37,514 nucleotides of DNA. Origin: Patescibacteria group bacterium. Lineage in GTDB: Bacteria; Patescibacteriota; Patescibacteriia; Patescibacteriales; UBA12465. The DNA lies in the NCBI GenBank assembly GCA_028692765.1, contig JAQUWT010000010.1:1-37514 (forward strand). Direction: 5' to 3'. Below, in pieces: positions 35,305 through 37,514 of the stretch. The position numbers and the translations under genes are program-made. The notes below the pieces were generated by a model. The model searched no databases. It worked only from the letters and a program-made list of their open reading frames with translations, and was not told where the DNA came from. Positions within the stretch are counted from its first letter, which is position 1. Each line of letters opens with the position of its first letter.

Positions 35305-37514
35305 ATGAACAAGCGAGGCTATTTCTATGCTTTAATAATCGCAGTTTTTATTTTTTCTTGGAGCCATTCCAGTCGAGCCGCTGAGTCTATTGGTGGCGAT
35401 ACAATTGCTGGCCAGGCAGCTAATAATGCTTTTATCGATGATAATACCAGCGACGTTATTGCTGTTAGGGTTTTGCCTAATCCTAACCATTATAGTGCCG
35501 CCCGCTGGTATAAGAGCCAGGGATTTTCCGGTTCTCCTCAAGCTTTATTGGTCGATGGCTATGATGCCGTCCGCGACGGCCGAACCGTTTATGTAAATGC
35601 CGCCAATGTTAATTTGGCCACTAAAGACATTTATACCAATATCTACTTGATTTCTTATAATCAAAATCCCAACTTAAAGACGGTGGATGTTTTGGGCCAA
35701 ATTGTTAGCCATTGGCGTTTTAATAGTAATTTGAATACGGCCGGCAATTGCTACATTTCTACTTTGCTTTGCGAAAATGACAGCGATTGCGTCCAGGGAC
35801 AATATTGTTTTGGCAAGACCGAAGCACCCGGACGTTGCCGTCCTCAAGAAAATCCTGCTTGTTATACCGATGCCGATTGTGGTCAAGGATTATATTGCGA
35901 CAGTTTGCGCGCTAAAGTGGCCAGAGATGTAAGACGCTTAGGCATGCTTGGCGATTTACGCGAGTCTCTTTCCGCCTTTAAAAAAACTAATAGTAAATAT
36001 CCGATACTCGGAGCTGGGACCTATCTGCCTTTAAGCAGTATGTCCGTTTGGCCGAGTTGGCAGTCTCTATTTTTGCCACAGCTCGGGGCGTCTCAGTCAT
36101 TAATCGACCCTATTAATAAGCTTGGCCCTTGTGCCGGTTATGATAATGAGACTTGCTGGAACAAGGAAACTAACGCTTTTGCTGATCCCAATCCTCAAGA
36201 TAATAATTTAGAACTGCCGGGCGGTAGCTACGCCTTTGTCTATTCCGGAGATAGTAACGGCTCAAATTATATTCTTTGTGCGGCCATGGAAACCAAAAGT
36301 TTGGGCTACAACACCACCGAAGGACAGCTGGCGGAATCGGGCTGTGTTTCCAGCGGTTCTGCTTATGTTGGTTCCGGCAATAATTTGGCGCCGGTCCTTA
36401 TCGCGACCAATCTGCAAGGGCAGCAAGACCAGGAATTTAACGGATTTATTAAAGTGATTGACCCCGATGGCAATCCGATGGATTGGTCTATAAATACCGC
36501 CGCTACCACCTGGACTAATTGGCGCAATAACGGTCAGAACAATGTTGCTCCCATTATGCTTGATACTTCCAACCCCAATCAGAAGAAAATTTATGCGCAA
36601 GCGGCTGGCAATCCCGGCACCTATAACTTGTCTTTGTCGGTAGCCGATGGTCAGGGTGGCGTGTTATCAACGGTCACGCCGATTACCATTATCAATACCG
36701 CTCCTTTAATTCAGTCTGATGATATTTATTATTATCCTAGCACGGTTATTCCCCTCACTATTAATTTTAGCATCAGCGATAAAGACCAGCCTCTTTCTTA
36801 TACCATCGCAAAAGCAACCTGGAATTCCGGCCCCTATGATTTATTAGCTCCGGCTAATGCTACTTTTTTAGCGGAAAGCCATAATCAGGTTGGCGATACT
36901 GTTTATTACACCCTCAAGTACAATCTCCATACCAGTAATAAGTTCACGCATGACACGACTTTCGTGTATGTGATTACGGCTAAGGATAAATATAATAATA
37001 CCGCTACCAGACAATTAAATATTAATATCAAGATTGATCCGCCTACTTTAGATTTTAATTGCGCTTCTGCGGTGCGGGCTGGTTCTTATTATTCTTGCGG
37101 CTTGGGATTTAAACAGCAAGGCGACCATACGGTTACTTATAGCGCTGTCGGCTCTCTGCCCGACGGTTTAAGCATCGGCGAGGCGACACAGCCCGGCGGC
37201 GGTGTCGGCGGCGGCTCTGTCCAAGCATCGCGCGGCGCTTTATGGCGTTTCGTTGCTAAACTGTCTTCTTGGTTTAAGGCTGCTGAGGCGGCAGTCGTCA
37301 ATATTCAATATGCCTTGCAGGGAACGCCGACCACGGCCGCATCCGCTGTGTCCATTAAGATTAAGGCGGAGAATGAATTTGGCGCCGTTTCTGAAAGGGA
37401 ATTTTTACTTAACATATATAATTATTGCGGTGACGGGGTGCGCCAGACTCCAAATTTAGAGGGGCGGGGAGGATTTTATAATGATGGCCATGAAGATTGT
37501 GACGGCAATAGCGG
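35305..37514 (+). CDS. Partial large secreted surface protein (runs off window): signal peptide, CxxDxDC motifs, pseudopilin-like segment, Ig/cadherin-like domains, CGDG...EDCDG motif
   Basis: ATG 35305, MNKRGYFYALIIAVFIFSWSHSSRAAES...; frame open to the window end, so absent from the closed-ORF track; ends ..NYCGDGVRQTPNLEGRGGFYNDGHEDCDGNSG. Confidence 0.85.
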   Translation, partial: MNKRGYFYALIIAVFIFSWSHSSRAAESIGGDTIAGQAANNAFIDDNTSDVIAVRVLPNPNHYSAARWYKSQGFSGSPQALLVDGYDAVRDGRTVYVNAANVNLATKDIYTNIYLISYNQNPNLKTVDVLGQIVSHWRFNSNLNTAGNCYISTLLCENDSDCVQGQYCFGKTEAPGRCRPQENPACYTDADCGQGLYCDSLRAKVARDVRRLGMLGDLRESLSAFKKTNSKYPILGAGTYLPLSSMSVWPSWQSLFLPQLGASQSLIDPINKLGPCAGYDNETCWNKETNAFADPNPQDNNLELPGGSYAFVYSGDSNGSNYILCAAMETKSLGYNTTEGQLAESGCVSSGSAYVGSGNNLAPVLIATNLQGQQDQEFNGFIKVIDPDGNPMDWSINTAATTWTNWRNNGQNNVAPIMLDTSNPNQKKIYAQAAGNPGTYNLSLSVADGQGGVLSTVTPITIINTAPLIQSDDIYYYPSTVIPLTINFSISDKDQPLSYTIAKATWNSGPYDLLAPANATFLAESHNQVGDTVYYTLKYNLHTSNKFTHDTTFVYVITAKDKYNNTATRQLNINIKIDPPTLDFNCASAVRAGSYYSCGLGFKQQGDHTVTYSAVGSLPDGLSIGEATQPGGGVGGGSVQASRGALWRFVAKLSSWFKAAEAAVVNIQYALQGTPTTAASAVSIKIKAENEFGAVSEREFLLNIYNYCGDGVRQTPNLEGRGGFYNDGHEDCDGNS

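Noticed and set aside
36236-37459. ORFs 36236..36457 and 37202..37459 near the window end
   Set aside because: Both lie in other frames of the open 35305..37514 reading frame, which has a continuous, domain-like translation.

Overview
The window looks like one contig end from a Patescibacteria/CPR-type bacterium. This rests on 16S signature mismatches, AT-biased codons, near absence of Shine-Dalgarno (SD) sites, and giant Cys-rich surface proteins with a pilin-like N-terminus. It opens with the 5' part of a 16S rRNA gene on the minus strand (1-~908). A housekeeping block follows: a giant coiled-coil membrane protein, a lone secreted-protein cassette, an MBL-fold hydrolase, Ndk, GyrA, RmuC, a nucleotidyltransferase, an O-antigen-ligase-like protein, RadC, an M16 peptidase, a UvrD-like helicase-nuclease, a SanA/YdcF-like protein, RuvB, QueA, LepB, HisRS, bS21 and a short Rel/Spo protein. 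From 26668 to the window edge there is a tandem of very large, Cys-rich, multi-domain surface proteins. The first two share a signal peptide plus a two-TM VirB2/TrbC-like pilin module as an apparent N-terminal anchor. The third, cut by the window edge, carries a pseudopilin-like segment. I consider this cluster the best candidate for a poorly described system. A second notable pattern is that, of about 22 starts inspected, only rpsU (bS21) has a strong SD. All functional calls come from reading motifs by eye; no database search was run.
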